Source of the DNA: Bradyrhizobium jicamae
GTDB taxonomy: Bacteria > Pseudomonadota > Alphaproteobacteria > Rhizobiales > Xanthobacteraceae
Reading direction: 5' to 3'
Assembly: GCF_001440395.1 (NCBI RefSeq)
Contig: NZ_LLXZ01000197.1
Coordinates: 49,790 to 113,789, forward strand
DNA length: 64,000 nt
Part shown: positions 53,992 to 63,470 of the stretch, piece by piece
Numbering within the stretch: the stretch's first letter is position 1
Layout of the letters: the number at the start of each line of letters is the position of its first letter
Position numbers and translations under genes: made by a program
Notes under the pieces: model-generated
Database searches by the model: none
Seen by the model: the letters and a program-made list of their open reading frames with translations, nothing else
Told to the model about the DNA's origin: nothing

Positions 53992-56469
53992 TTGCCCCGC
54001 AGCTTCGATACGCCGCTTCCAATCGACGTCGTGCTGGATCAACTCGATCGCACGCTCGCGGCCAACAACACCGCCGTGCTGGTGGCCCCTCCCGGCGCCG
54101 GCAAAACCACGCGGGTGCCGCTGGCGCTGCTCGATGCGCCCTGGCTGAAGGGCAAAAAGATCATCATGCTGGAGCCGCGGCGGATCGCGGCGCGCGCCAG
54201 CGCCGAGCGGATGGCGCGGACGCTCGGCGAGCGGGCAGGGGAGACCGTCGGCTACCGCGTCCGCTTCGGCTCGAAGATCTCGCGCGCGACCCGGATCGAG
54301 GTCGTTACCGAGGGAATCTTCTCGCGACAGATTCTCGACGATCCCGAGTTGAACGGCGTCGCCGCGGTGCTGTTCGACGAATTTCATGAGCGCTCGCTCG
54401 ACGCCGATCTGGGCTTAGCCCTCGCCCGTGACGCGCAGACTGGCCTGCGCGAGGATCTTCGTATCCTCGTGATGTCGGCAACCCTCGACGGCGCGCGTGT
54501 CGGCAAATTGCTCGGCGATGCGCCGGTGGTTGCCAGCGAGGGCCGCGCCTTTCCGGTCGAGACGCGCTATCTCGGCCGCAAGGTGGATGCGCCGATCGAG
54601 CGGCAGATGGCGGATGCGATCGCGACCGCGCTGCGCGCCGATCCGGGCTCGGTGTTGGCTTTCCTGCCGGGCGCCGCCGAAATCCGCCGCACGCAGAATT
54701 TTCTCGCCGAACGGGTCCATGATGCGAGCGTGGAAATCGTGCCGCTGTTCGGCGCGCTCGACGCGGCCGTGCAGGACCGCGCCATCGCGCCGGCACCGAA
54801 GGGAAGCCGCAAGGTCGTGCTGGCAACTTCCATTGCCGAGACTTCGCTGACCATCGAGGGTGTGCGCATCGTCGTCGATTGCGGCCTGGCGCGGGTGCCG
54901 CGCTACGAGCCCGATATCGGCCTGACGCGCCTGGAAACTGTGCGCGCCTCGCGCGCCGCGGTCGATCAGCGCCGTGGCCGCGCCGGCCGTACCGAGCCCG
55001 GCGTCTGCTACCGTCTCTGGGACGAGCCGCAGACGGCATCGCTCGCCGCCTACACCCAGCCGGAAATTCTTTCTGCAGACCTCTCCTCGCTGGTGCTCGA
55101 TCTCGCGCAATGGGGCGTCCGCGATCCCGCTACATTGGCGTTTCTTGATCCCCCGCCGGCGCCGGCGCTGAAGGAGGCCACCAGCCTACTGCTCGAACTC
55201 GGCGCGCTGGATTCGGATGGTTGGATTACTGCGGAGGGCCACAGTCTGCGGGCGCTGGCGCTGCCGCCGCGGCTGGCGCGCATGATCGTGGATTCGCACC
55301 GGCTGGGGGCAGGTGAGGAGGCGGCCGAGATCGCGGCCATCCTGACCGAGCGTGGTCTCGGCGGTGACAGCGTCGATCTCGATGTCAGGCTCGACCAATT
55401 CCGCCGCGACCGCTCGCCCCGCGCGTCCAGCGCGCGCAGCCTAGCGCAGCGTTGGGCGCAGCAGGTGGCGACGACGGAGGGGGCGTCCGCAGAGGACGCC
55501 TCACCATCGACCGGAATCATGCTCGCGCTTGCTTTCCCCGATCGCGTCGCGCGCAACCGCGGCAATGGCAGCTTTGTGCTCGCCAACGGCCGCGGCGCCG
55601 CTGTCGAACAGGCCTCGTCGCTGGCGCGCACGCCCTATATCGCCGTGGGCGAATTGACCGGCACGGCAGCGCAGGGACGTGTCCTGCTTGCCGCGCCGAT
55701 CGCGCAAGCCGATATCGAAACGCGCTTTGCCGACCAGATCGAGAATGCGGATGAGATTTCGTTCGATCGCGGCGCAATGGCGCTGCGCGCGCGCCGCAAG
55801 CGGACGCTGCATGCGATCACGCTGTCGGAAGCGCCGATGGCGCTGTCGCCCTCGGCCGAGACCGCGCGCATCTTTGCCGCCGGATTGGTCGCCGCCGGGC
55901 TCGACAAATTGCCGTGGTCGAAGGCGCTGAAGCAGTGGCGCGATCGCGTGATGTTTCTGCGCAAGGCGGAGGACGAGAGCTGGCCCGACCTGTCGGACGC
56001 GGCGCTCGCGGCCGACAGCGAGAACTGGCTGGTGCCGGCGCTCTACGACAAGACCTCGCTGAAGGATTTTTCCGCCAGTGATCTCTCCGATGCGCTGATG
56101 GCGCTGTTGCCATGGGAGTTGCGCGCGCGGCTGGAGCGGGAAGCACCGACGCATTTCGAGGCGCCGACCGGCACCATGCTCGCGATCGACTACGAGGCCG
56201 AGCAGGGCCCGACCATTGCCGTGCGCCTGCAGGAATTGTTCGGGCTCAACACCCATCCCTCGATCGCCAAGGGCGCAGTGCCGCTGGTGCTGGAATTGCT
56301 GTCCCCGGCGCAACGCCCGGTGCAGGTGACGCGAGACCTTCCCGGCTTCTGGCGCGGCAGCTATGCCGCCGTGCGCTCCGACCTGCGCGGCCGCTATCCC
56401 CGCCACCCCTGGCCCGAAGACCCGGCCAGCGCGATGCCGACCCGCCGCGTCAAGCCGCGCGGGACGTGA
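53992..56469 (+). CDS. hrpB: ATP-dependent RNA helicase HrpB
   Basis: 825 residues, DEAH-type helicase of the HrpB family. Walker A APPGAGKTTRVPLALL, motif II DEFHERSLDADL (DEFH), motif III SATLDGARV, motif VI QRRGRAGRTEPG, then HA2 and the HrpB-specific C-terminal domain (ending RYPRHPWPEDP). Cellular role is poorly known; RNA processing is presumed. The start is TTG at 53992 (reads MPRSFDTPLPIDVVLDQLDR), the only codon that fits family length. A short out-of-frame ATG at 53979 is not used. Confidence 0.95.
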   Translation: MPRSFDTPLPIDVVLDQLDRTLAANNTAVLVAPPGAGKTTRVPLALLDAPWLKGKKIIMLEPRRIAARASAERMARTLGERAGETVGYRVRFGSKISRATRIEVVTEGIFSRQILDDPELNGVAAVLFDEFHERSLDADLGLALARDAQTGLREDLRILVMSATLDGARVGKLLGDAPVVASEGRAFPVETRYLGRKVDAPIERQMADAIATALRADPGSVLAFLPGAAEIRRTQNFLAERVHDASVEIVPLFGALDAAVQDRAIAPAPKGSRKVVLATSIAETSLTIEGVRIVVDCGLARVPRYEPDIGLTRLETVRASRAAVDQRRGRAGRTEPGVCYRLWDEPQTASLAAYTQPEILSADLSSLVLDLAQWGVRDPATLAFLDPPPAPALKEATSLLLELGALDSDGWITAEGHSLRALALPPRLARMIVDSHRLGAGEEAAEIAAILTERGLGGDSVDLDVRLDQFRRDRSPRASSARSLAQRWAQQVATTEGASAEDASPSTGIMLALAFPDRVARNRGNGSFVLANGRGAAVEQASSLARTPYIAVGELTGTAAQGRVLLAAPIAQADIETRFADQIENADEISFDRGAMALRARRKRTLHAITLSEAPMALSPSAETARIFAAGLVAAGLDKLPWSKALKQWRDRVMFLRKAEDESWPDLSDAALAADSENWLVPALYDKTSLKDFSASDLSDALMALLPWELRARLEREAPTHFEAPTGTMLAIDYEAEQGPTIAVRLQELFGLNTHPSIAKGAVPLVLELLSPAQRPVQVTRDLPGFWRGSYAAVRSDLRGRYPRHPWPEDPASAMPTRRVKPRGT

Positions 56470-56483
56470 GGGCTTTCGAGGCT

Positions 56484-56573
56484 GTCATTGCCGGGCTTGA
56501 CCCGGCAATCCATCGTTCTTGAGGAGCTTTTTCTGAAGATTGATGGATACGCGGGTCAAGCCCGCGTATGACG
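56484..56573. repeat. GTCATTGCCGGGCTTGACCC palindromic repeat
   Basis: GTCATTGCCGGGCTTGACCC...GGTCAAGCCCGCGTATGAC, with inner AATCCATC / GATGGATA. It lies in the 226-bp gap between hrpB and the protease gene. Confidence 0.8.
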
Positions 56574-56695
56574 ATTTGCCCCGTTAACGCTTCACTCATC
56601 CTTTTCGTCAAAATGACAGGCCCGGCCATCGCCGTTAGTCGCGGTTTCGCGACTGGCGTGGTGATATCGGCGGTCTGGCAAAGCGAGCGTGGCGT

Positions 56696-57217
56696 ATGCG
56701 TAACTTGATGATCCTTGCTGCCGTTATGGTCGGCCTCGGCACTTACATGGGCCAGATGGCGGGCAAGATGTCGGCGGCACCGGCGCCGGCACCCGTCAGC
56801 GCGCCGCCGAAAAAGGCTCCGCCGCAAACGGTCGCGCAAGCCTCCGGCCGCACCCTCGACATTCCCCGCGATGCCCGCGGCCATTTCCAGACCGACGGCC
56901 ACATCGACGGTCAGCGCATCAATTTCCTGGTCGACACCGGCGCCTCGGTGGTGGCGTTGAATGAGAGGTCCGCGGCCCGCTTCGGCCTGCGTCCTTCGCT
57001 CAGCGAATACAACGCGACGGTCTCCACCGCCAACGGCACCATCAAGGCTGCGCGTGCGCGGCTCGCGATGATCGATCTCGGCGGCATCGTGGTGCGGGAC
57101 GTCGACGCGCTGGTGCTGCCGGACGAGGCGTTGTCGGAGAACCTGCTCGGCATGTCGTTCCTGTCGAGGCTGAAGCGCTTCAACTATTCCAACGGCCGGC
57201 TGGTGCTGGAACAGTAA
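56696..57217 (+). CDS. TIGR02281-type clan AA aspartic protease, membrane-anchored
   Basis: 173 residues. N-terminal membrane anchor or signal (residues 3-24), Pro/Ala-rich linker, then a retropepsin-like domain with active-site D80 in FLVDTGASVVAL. The second-half motif LGMSFLSRLKRF is typical of the bacterial single-domain family, which would act as a dimer in the periplasm. Substrate unknown. The ATG at 56696 is not preceded by a strong ribosome site. Confidence 0.9.
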   Translation: MRNLMILAAVMVGLGTYMGQMAGKMSAAPAPAPVSAPPKKAPPQTVAQASGRTLDIPRDARGHFQTDGHIDGQRINFLVDTGASVVALNERSAARFGLRPSLSEYNATVSTANGTIKAARARLAMIDLGGIVVRDVDALVLPDEALSENLLGMSFLSRLKRFNYSNGRLVLEQ

Positions 57218-57335
57218 GGTTACCAGGCTACCAAACCGCCGCAATTGATCGCCACAACGCGCCGGCCCGCTATCGCCCGGCCTGCGTATTCGTTATGGCT
57301 GCGGTTCCCTTAGCATTCCACGACAAGGTCATTTC

Positions 57336-58835
57336 ATGTTCCCGAAGCCCAAATCCGTGCTGGTTCCGAACACCTATGCCTTCGAATCCGGGCCGATGGT
57401 GAAGGCGACCGGCTTTCGCGAATATGACGCGCGCTGGCTGTTCGAGAAGGAGATCAACCTGATGGGCGTGCAGGCGCTGGGCATGGGGCTTGGCGCGCTG
57501 ATTGCGGAACTGGGCGTCAGCCAGGAAATCGTCACCGGCCATGATTTCCGCGGCTATTCGGCCTCGATCAAATACGCGCTGATCTCAGGCCTGATGGCGG
57601 CGGGCTGCAAGGTGCATGACATCGGGCTTGCGGTAACGCCGATGGCCTATTTCGCGCAGTTCGATCTCGACGTGCCCTGCGTCGCGATGGTGACGGCCTC
57701 GCATAACGACAATGGCTGGACCGGCGTCAAGATGGGCGCCAACCGTCCGCTCACCTTCGGTCCCGACGAGATGACGCGACTGAAGGAAATCGTGCTCAAT
57801 GCCGAGTTCAAGAACAAGGCCGGCGGCGCTTATCAATTCCACGAGAATTTTCCGGTACGCTACATCGCCGATCTCACCAGCCGTCCCAAGCTGAAGCGCA
57901 AGCTCAAGGTCGTTGCCGCCTGCGGCAACGGCACCGCGGGCGCGTTCGCGCCGCAGGTGCTGGAAGCGATCGGCTGCGAGGTGATCCCGCTCGACACCGA
58001 GCTCGATCACACCTTCCCGAAATACAATCCGAACCCCGAAGACATGGAGATGCTGCACGCGATCCGCGACGCCGTGCTCAAGCACAAGGCCGATGTTGGC
58101 CTCGGCTTCGACGGCGACGGCGACCGCTGCGGCGTGGTCGACAATACCGGCGAGGAAATCTTCGCCGACAAGGTCGGCGTGATGCTGGCGCGCGATATGT
58201 CGGCGATCCACAAGGATGCGCAGTTCGTCGTCGACGTGAAATCAACCGGCCTGTTTGTCACAGATCCGGTGCTGCAAAAGCAGGGCGCGAAAACCGCCTA
58301 TTGGAAGACCGGGCATTCCTACATGAAGCGCCGCACCAACGAGATGGGTGCGCTGGCGGGGTTCGAAAAGTCCGGCCACTTCTTCTTCAACAAGCCGTTC
58401 GGCCGCGGCTATGACGATGGGCTGGTCTCGGCGATCGCCATCTGCGAAATGCTCGACCGCGCGCCTGACAAGTCTATGGCCGACCTGAAGAACGCAATTC
58501 CGAAAACCTGGTCGTCGCCGACGATGTCGCCGCATTGCGCTGACGAGGTGAAGTACGGCGTGGCGGCTGCCGTGGTGAAGCACTTCGAAGACAAGCAGAA
58601 GAAGGGCGAAACGGTCGCCGACCAGAAGATCCGCGATCTCGTCACCGTCAACGGCGTGCGCGTCACGGTCGAAGACGGAAGCTGGGGCCTGGTGCGGGCT
58701 TCATCCAACAAGCCAGAGCTGGTGGTGGTGGTCGAAAGCCCGGTGAGTGAAGCGCGCATGCGCGACATGTTCGAGGCAATGGATTCCGTGCTGCGCACGC
58801 ATCCGGAGGTCGGCGAGTACAATCAGAAGATTTGA
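57336..58835 (+). CDS. Phosphomannomutase/phosphoglucomutase
   Basis: 499 residues, alpha-D-phosphohexomutase family, AlgC-like. Phosphorylated Ser is S122 in TASHNDNGWTG; metal loop GFDGDGDRCG (about 254-263); phosphate-binding end VRASSNKPELVVVVES. Interconverts hexose 6- and 1-phosphates for polysaccharide and LPS precursors, a plausible partner of ugd 3.5 kb away. Extra N-terminal residues (MFPKPKSVLVPNTYAFESGP) precede the GFREYDAR substrate motif. ATG follows GACAAGGTCATTTC. Confidence 0.93.
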   Translation: MFPKPKSVLVPNTYAFESGPMVKATGFREYDARWLFEKEINLMGVQALGMGLGALIAELGVSQEIVTGHDFRGYSASIKYALISGLMAAGCKVHDIGLAVTPMAYFAQFDLDVPCVAMVTASHNDNGWTGVKMGANRPLTFGPDEMTRLKEIVLNAEFKNKAGGAYQFHENFPVRYIADLTSRPKLKRKLKVVAACGNGTAGAFAPQVLEAIGCEVIPLDTELDHTFPKYNPNPEDMEMLHAIRDAVLKHKADVGLGFDGDGDRCGVVDNTGEEIFADKVGVMLARDMSAIHKDAQFVVDVKSTGLFVTDPVLQKQGAKTAYWKTGHSYMKRRTNEMGALAGFEKSGHFFFNKPFGRGYDDGLVSAIAICEMLDRAPDKSMADLKNAIPKTWSSPTMSPHCADEVKYGVAAAVVKHFEDKQKKGETVADQKIRDLVTVNGVRVTVEDGSWGLVRASSNKPELVVVVESPVSEARMRDMFEAMDSVLRTHPEVGEYNQKI

Positions 58836-58865
58836 GGGCGGACGGTGTTTGCCTAGCACGCGTTC

Positions 58866-58983
58866 GTCATCGTCCGCGAAGGCGGGATCCGGTACGCTGC
58901 GACTTTCCTGTTAGGTCGCTGATGTCTCAGGAATACTGGATCGTCCGCTCCGGTGCGCAATTGCGCACAAGGCGGACGACGAC
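58866..58983. repeat. GTCATCGTCCGCG palindromic repeat
   Basis: GTCATCGTCCGCGAAGGCGG...CGGACGACGAC with inner GTGCGCAATTGCGCAC also found in the repeat at 44567-44668. Between convergent mutase and chemoreceptor genes. Confidence 0.75.
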
Positions 58984-58998
58984 AGTGTTCTCGAATTC

Positions 58999-60468
58999 TT
59001 ACGCCACGTGCAGCGAGCCCAGGAAGCTGTCGACCTCGGACTTCAGCTGGTCGGATTGCGACGACAGACCGTTCGCAGCATCCAGTAGCTTCGATGTTGC
59101 CCGGCCCGCCTCTTCCGAAGCACGGCTGACACTGAGAATGTTGCCGTTGACGTCCCGTGTACCGTTAGCCGCCTGCTGCACATTGCCCGCGATTTCCCGC
59201 GTCGCGGCGCCCTGTTGATCGACGGCGGCGGCGACTTCATTGGATATCTCGTCGATCTCGGCGATGGTTCCGCCGATCGCCTGGATGGCGCTGACGGCCT
59301 GGCTGGTGGCCGTCTGGATGTCCTGCACCTGCGCGGAGATTTCTTCCGTTGCTTTCGCGGTCTGATTGGCCAGCGCCTTGACTTCGCTCGCCACCACCGC
59401 AAATCCCCGTCCATGTTCGCCGGCGCGGGCGGCTTCGATCGTGGCGTTCAGCGCCAGCAGGTTGGTCTGGCTCGCAATACTCTGGATCAGCGTGACGACT
59501 TCGCCGATCTTCTGGGTGCCGGCGGCAAGCCCCTCAACCACGGAGTTGGTGCGGCGAGCCTCTTCGGCGGCCTTGTTTGCGATTTCGGCAGAGCGCGTCA
59601 CCTGCTGGGCAATGTTGCTGATGGAGGCCGTCAGTTCCTCGGTCGCCGCTGCAACCGTTTCCACGTTCGACGAGGCCCGGGTCGAGGCGCCTGCTGCCTC
59701 TGCGGTATGCCGCGTGGTTTCTGCATTGCTCTTGCTCATCAGGGTAGAGAGGCCCTGCACCTCGTTGGCGGTTAACGCGACCGCATCGACGATGCTGCCG
59801 ATCTTGCGCTTGAAGCCCGCGGCGAGTTCGCGGCGCACCGCGTCGCTGTCCTGCTTGGCCTGCCGTTCGGCGGTCATCCGGTCGGTATTGGCTCGGGCTT
59901 CGGCGGCATTTGCCGCTTCCGCCTCGGCGGTCTTTTGCGCGGTCGTCTCGAACAGGCCGGACAGCTTCACCGCCAGCCAGCTCAGCACGCCGGCCTCGAT
60001 CAGAACAATGACGGCATGAAGCACGACGCGGCCGAGATCGGCGCCCCCGGGATAAACCGCGGCCGGAAGCAGGAAGTTCAGCACCAGATGATGCAGCGCG
60101 ACCGCGACCGCGCCGGCGAGGATCGGGCGATAGTCGCAATAGGCGAGGAGACACGCCAGCGTGGCGAAGAAATACATGTGCGTGTCGACCTGCCAGGCAT
60201 GGCCGGCGAGCTGGAAGGTAAACACCGATACACTGCCCATCAGGGCGACGGCAAAGATCAGCCGCGTCGAAAGCCCGTTACCCGCGGTGCGCCACGACAG
60301 GGTCGCGGCCAGCGCCATCGCCCCCGTCAGCGCGGTTGGCGCCAGCCATCCGCTATCGCGCATCAGGCCGATGGCGAGCGCAATGGGAACATGAAGCCAG
60401 AGCAATCCCAGCAAGGCCCTGCTGGTGGTTTCGCGCAAAGCTGCAAGATCATCGCTTTCAATGGTCAT
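58999..60468 (-). CDS. Methyl-accepting chemotaxis protein with multi-helix membrane sensor
   Basis: 489 residues. Instead of a periplasmic Cache region, the first ~170 residues form about six membrane helices (ALLGLLWLHVPIALAIGL, GVLSWLAVKLSGLF) with His-containing loops (ALHHLVLNFLLP). The signalling domain fills the rest, with LIQSIASQTNLLALNATIEAARAGEHGRGFAVVASEV. No HAMP is evident. The sensor may detect membrane or redox state. Stop at 58999; the small membrane-protein gene 21 bp upstream is likely co-transcribed. Confidence 0.93.
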   Translation of the reverse strand: MTIESDDLAALRETTSRALLGLLWLHVPIALAIGLMRDSGWLAPTALTGAMALAATLSWRTAGNGLSTRLIFAVALMGSVSVFTFQLAGHAWQVDTHMYFFATLACLLAYCDYRPILAGAVAVALHHLVLNFLLPAAVYPGGADLGRVVLHAVIVLIEAGVLSWLAVKLSGLFETTAQKTAEAEAANAAEARANTDRMTAERQAKQDSDAVRRELAAGFKRKIGSIVDAVALTANEVQGLSTLMSKSNAETTRHTAEAAGASTRASSNVETVAAATEELTASISNIAQQVTRSAEIANKAAEEARRTNSVVEGLAAGTQKIGEVVTLIQSIASQTNLLALNATIEAARAGEHGRGFAVVASEVKALANQTAKATEEISAQVQDIQTATSQAVSAIQAIGGTIAEIDEISNEVAAAVDQQGAATREIAGNVQQAANGTRDVNGNILSVSRASEEAGRATSKLLDAANGLSSQSDQLKSEVDSFLGSLHVA

Positions 60469-60489
60469 TTCCGGATTCCCAGTATGCGT

Positions 60490-60834
60490 TCAATAAACAA
60501 CTGCTTTGTTTGTGAAACAGGCCGCGATCGCTTGCGGATCGATTACGAACCAGGCCCCGGCCTCGTGCAGCCGTGACAATCCCTCAACGCCGTCGGGCCG
60601 CACCACCAGCAGCGATGGAACGGCGGTCACGCGGACGATTGCAGCATTGGCTGAAGCGGCGGCCGAGAAGGCCTGCTGAGAATCCCACCAAACGGGAAAT
60701 GCAACGGCCACGACTTCGGTGCCTGGGCGAGCCTGAAAAGACAGTGCTGCGACGCCGATGAAGCTGGCGATCAGCAACAGCACGGCGTTGAGCCATGCCG
60801 GCCATCGGTAGCTGAGTGTGATATTCCGACCCAT
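60490..60834 (-). CDS. Small membrane-anchored protein upstream of chemoreceptor 2
   Basis: 114 residues, not recognised. One N-terminal membrane helix (~12-33, AWLNAVLLLIASFIGVAALS), then an ~80-residue extracytoplasmic part with VTAVPSLLVVRPDGVEGLS. It reads into chemoreceptor 2 with 21 bp between stop and start, so it is probably co-expressed. A palindrome shared with the first chemoreceptor gene is 47-64 bp before its start. A role as an accessory sensor is only an inference. Confidence 0.7.
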   Translation of the reverse strand: MGRNITLSYRWPAWLNAVLLLIASFIGVAALSFQARPGTEVVAVAFPVWWDSQQAFSAAASANAAIVRVTAVPSLLVVRPDGVEGLSRLHEAGAWFVIDPQAIAACFTNKAVVY

Positions 60835-60880
60835 CGCCCGTGTCTATGGACACATGGCTAATGTTCGGTGAACGGACCCG

Positions 60881-60898
60881 CTCCGTAGAATTACGGAG
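60881..60898. promoter_or_regulatory. Palindromic operator-like site upstream of the chemoreceptor 2 unit
   Basis: CTCCGTA-GAAT-TACGGAG. Core TCCGTAGAATTACGGA (60882-60897) matches the site upstream of chemoreceptor 1 (19726-19741) at 15 of 16 positions. It lies 5 bp past the stop of the Lrp gene and 47 bp before the small membrane-protein gene. Confidence 0.6.
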
Positions 60899-60903
60899 GT
60901 TAC

Positions 60904-61404
60904 TTACGCCGCCGGCACCGGCAGCGCGGTCACCGACTTGATCTTCTCCATCGCAAAGCGCGAGGTGACGTTCTTCAGCGGCACGGCGCTGATCAGCTTC
61001 TTGTAGAATACGTCATAGCTCGCCATGTCGGCGACCACGACGCGCAGCATGTAATCGACGTCGCCGGCCATCCGGTAGAATTCCATCACCTCGGGCATGG
61101 CGCTGACGGCGCTGGCGAAGGTCTTCAGCCAGGCTTCCGAGTGGTCGGAGCTTTCGACCGAGACGAACACGGAAATGCCGAGCCCGATCTTGTTCTGGTC
61201 GACCAGCGCCACCCGCCGCAGGATCACGCCGTCGGCTTCCAGCCGCTGGATGCGCTTCCAGCACGGCGTCGATGACAGTCCGACCCGGTCGCCGATCTCG
61301 GCGACGGAAAGGGAGGCGTCCTCCTGCAATACGGTGAGGATCTTGCGGTCGATGGCGTCCAAGCGGCGGCTGCCTTCGTGGAGCTGAATGGCGACGTCGG
61401 TCAT
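60904..61404 (-). CDS. Lrp/AsnC family transcriptional regulator
   Basis: 166 residues. N-terminal winged helix (LDAIDRKILTVLQEDASLSVAEIGDRVGLSSTPCWKRIQRLEADGVI) and a C-terminal RAM/ACT-like effector domain (VEFYRMAGDVDYMLRVVVADM). Binds amino acids or related ligands and acts as an oligomer. Upstream (61405-61460) is AT-rich with TTTTTCTATATATGAGG on the minus strand, a plausible autoregulatory region. The target genes are unknown. Confidence 0.92.
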   Translation of the reverse strand: MTDVAIQLHEGSRRLDAIDRKILTVLQEDASLSVAEIGDRVGLSSTPCWKRIQRLEADGVILRRVALVDQNKIGLGISVFVSVESSDHSEAWLKTFASAVSAMPEVMEFYRMAGDVDYMLRVVVADMASYDVFYKKLISAVPLKNVTSRFAMEKIKSVTALPVPAA

Positions 61405-61472
61405 GAGAAAATTGTTCCATAGACAAGGTTTTGATACCTCATATATAGAAAAATCTTCTCATGCAAGCCCAA
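61405..61472 (-). promoter_or_regulatory. AT-rich Lrp upstream region
   Basis: The 68-bp gap between the PfkB stop (61473) and the Lrp start is much richer in A/T than its surroundings, with A-tracts and TATATA. Lrp proteins favour such DNA, so autoregulation is plausible but not shown. Confidence 0.35.
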
Positions 61473-62450
61473 CTATTGACCGGCCCGGACCGCGGCCGCA
61501 CTTTGGCCGTGGCTTAAAAGCTCTTCAACTTCAGTACGTTGAGGCGCTGCGAAGGCACCGCCGAAGCGGGTGCATTTCAGCGCTGCGGCCGCGGACGCGA
61601 AGCGGAGCGCCTGCCGCAGTTCCTGCTTCTCCGTGATGGCCAGCGCAAACGCGCCGTGGAACACGTCCCCGGCGCCGAGGGTATCGACCGTGTGCACCGG
61701 GAAGGCCGGGGTTTCCTGGATACCGCCGTTTTCGTCGAGCCAGATCGTTCCCCGGGGCCCTCTTGTCCCGGCCAGGAAGGACGGGGTCAGTTTGGCGATT
61801 TTCTTCAGCGCCTGGGCGTCGTCGGAGACGTCGGCGGTCTCCTGCAGCGGCTCGCTGGAGAACACCAGATGCGTGGAAGCGTTCAGCAGGCCCTCGCGCA
61901 GCGACATCGCGCGATCGACGTCGACGATCACGGGAATGCCGCGCCGGACGGCCTCGGCGCAAAGCTCGGTGCAGAATTCGGCGCAGCGGCTCTCGGTGAG
62001 AATGGCGGCGCAATCGTCCAGCAGCGTGTCGAAGTCGGGCAATTTCACATGCCACAGTTTCGGATCGCGGAAGGTCACGATGGTGCGCTCGCCGGATGGA
62101 TCGATCATCACTGCCGAGATCGGCGTCACCAGGTCAGGCATGTGGATGAGATGCTTCGTCTCGATGCCCTCGCGCGCCATCTGATCGAAGATGAAGCGAC
62201 TCGATGCTTCGTTGGCATCGCCCATCGGCCCGCAGATCGAGGCGCGGCCGCCGAGCCGAACGATGCCGATCGCGCCGTTGAGCGCATTGCCGCCGCAGAT
62301 TTCGTCGAATGCGGTGGCATTCTCCTTGGAGCCGCGGCCGGGAACACCGGGCGTATGAAAGGTCAGGTCGCGCACCGGCATGCCGATGCAGAGAATCCGC
62401 GGCGGGAGTTTGGGCGCCTTGTCTTGAAAGTTCATTCGGGAATCCGTCAT
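61473..62450 (-). CDS. PfkB family sugar kinase
   Basis: 325 residues, ribokinase-like fold. Substrate block GGNALNGAIGIVRLGG near the N-terminus (about 52-67) and catalytic DTLGAGDVFHGAFA (Asp of GAGD is the base). Family members phosphorylate ribose, fructose, KDG, nucleosides and similar; the substrate cannot be told. Starts MTDSRMNFQDK at 62450; a second Met six codons later could also be used. Stop lies 68 bp before the Lrp start on the same strand. Confidence 0.88.
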   Translation of the reverse strand: MTDSRMNFQDKAPKLPPRILCIGMPVRDLTFHTPGVPGRGSKENATAFDEICGGNALNGAIGIVRLGGRASICGPMGDANEASSRFIFDQMAREGIETKHLIHMPDLVTPISAVMIDPSGERTIVTFRDPKLWHVKLPDFDTLLDDCAAILTESRCAEFCTELCAEAVRRGIPVIVDVDRAMSLREGLLNASTHLVFSSEPLQETADVSDDAQALKKIAKLTPSFLAGTRGPRGTIWLDENGGIQETPAFPVHTVDTLGAGDVFHGAFALAITEKQELRQALRFASAAAALKCTRFGGAFAAPQRTEVEELLSHGQSAAAVRAGQ

Positions 62451-62515
62451 GTCAGTTCCGCTTTCTGCCGGAACCAGGGTCCCGAGTTAATCGACTGGTC
62501 CATCGACGGTTCCCG

Positions 62516-63466
62516 CTATGCGCCGCTGTCTTTTCCCTCATGCAACCATTGGCCGATCAAATGATGCGCGATAGCGAAGGGATGAGCGGCAAACAGGCCA
62601 TCGGGGTGCTGGCGCTTGTGCATGAGCGCGAGTTCGGCGCGGTCGAACCAGCGAGCATCCTCAAGCTCGACGCGGTCGACGATGATGTCCTCGCTGATCG
62701 CGCGCGCCGTGCAGCCGATCATCAGTGACGACGGATAGGGCCAAGGCTGGGTCATATAGTAATTCACGTCGGTCACGCGGATGCCGGATTCCTCGAAAAT
62801 CTCGCGACGTACGGCGTCCTCGATGGTCTCGGCGGCTTCGACAAAGCCGGCGAGGCACGAATACATGCCGGGCATGAACTGCTTCTGCCGGCCGAGCAGC
62901 GCCTTGTCGCCCAAGCTTACGAACATGATCACGACCGGATCGGTGCGCGGGAAATGCTCGGCCTTGCAGCTCCCGCATTCGCGCTTCCAGCCGCCTTCCT
63001 TCATTGAGGTGCGCGCACCGCAATTGGCGCAAAATCCGTGGCGCTGATGCCAGCTCACCAGCGATTTCGCCATTGCGATAGCCGACAGCTGCTCAAGCGG
63101 CAGCACGCCCTGCATCGCCATGCCACGCAATTCCGTTACCGCGACGTCCTTGCGGCCGATCAGTTTTTCCGCGGCGGCCGGCGAAATACCCATGCCGAAG
63201 ATCGGCGCACCGTCGCGCAGGCCCAAGAAGATCGTGCCGGGATTGGCGCCGTAGTCCAGCGCTTCCTTGATCGAGAGCAACGCGCGGGGGCCGCTCTCCT
63301 CCTGTTTCATGACCAGCGAGTCGCGGTAGACCACATAGGCCCTCGCATTGCTCTGGCCTTCAAGCGCAAACAGTTTTTCGTCATTGCCGCGCAGATGCGC
63401 GGCGCGATCGAGGATATTGGTAACGAAAGCGGGCTTTCCGAGCGGATACTTGTCGAATGCGGACAT
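62516..63466 (-). CDS. nudC: NAD+ diphosphatase (Nudix, NudC)
   Basis: 316 residues. Zinc site of two CxxC pairs (CANCG, CGSCK) followed by the Nudix box GFVEAAETIEDAVRREIFEESGI with EExG, and PWPYPSSLMIG, the NudC-specific SQPWPFPxS-like element. Splits NAD(H) to NMN(H) and AMP and can remove NAD caps from RNA. ATG at 63466 follows the HIT stop (63471) by 4 bp, so both are in one operon. Confidence 0.95.
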   Translation of the reverse strand: MSAFDKYPLGKPAFVTNILDRAAHLRGNDEKLFALEGQSNARAYVVYRDSLVMKQEESGPRALLSIKEALDYGANPGTIFLGLRDGAPIFGMGISPAAAEKLIGRKDVAVTELRGMAMQGVLPLEQLSAIAMAKSLVSWHQRHGFCANCGARTSMKEGGWKRECGSCKAEHFPRTDPVVIMFVSLGDKALLGRQKQFMPGMYSCLAGFVEAAETIEDAVRREIFEESGIRVTDVNYYMTQPWPYPSSLMIGCTARAISEDIIVDRVELEDARWFDRAELALMHKRQHPDGLFAAHPFAIAHHLIGQWLHEGKDSGA

Positions 63467-63470
63467 CTGT

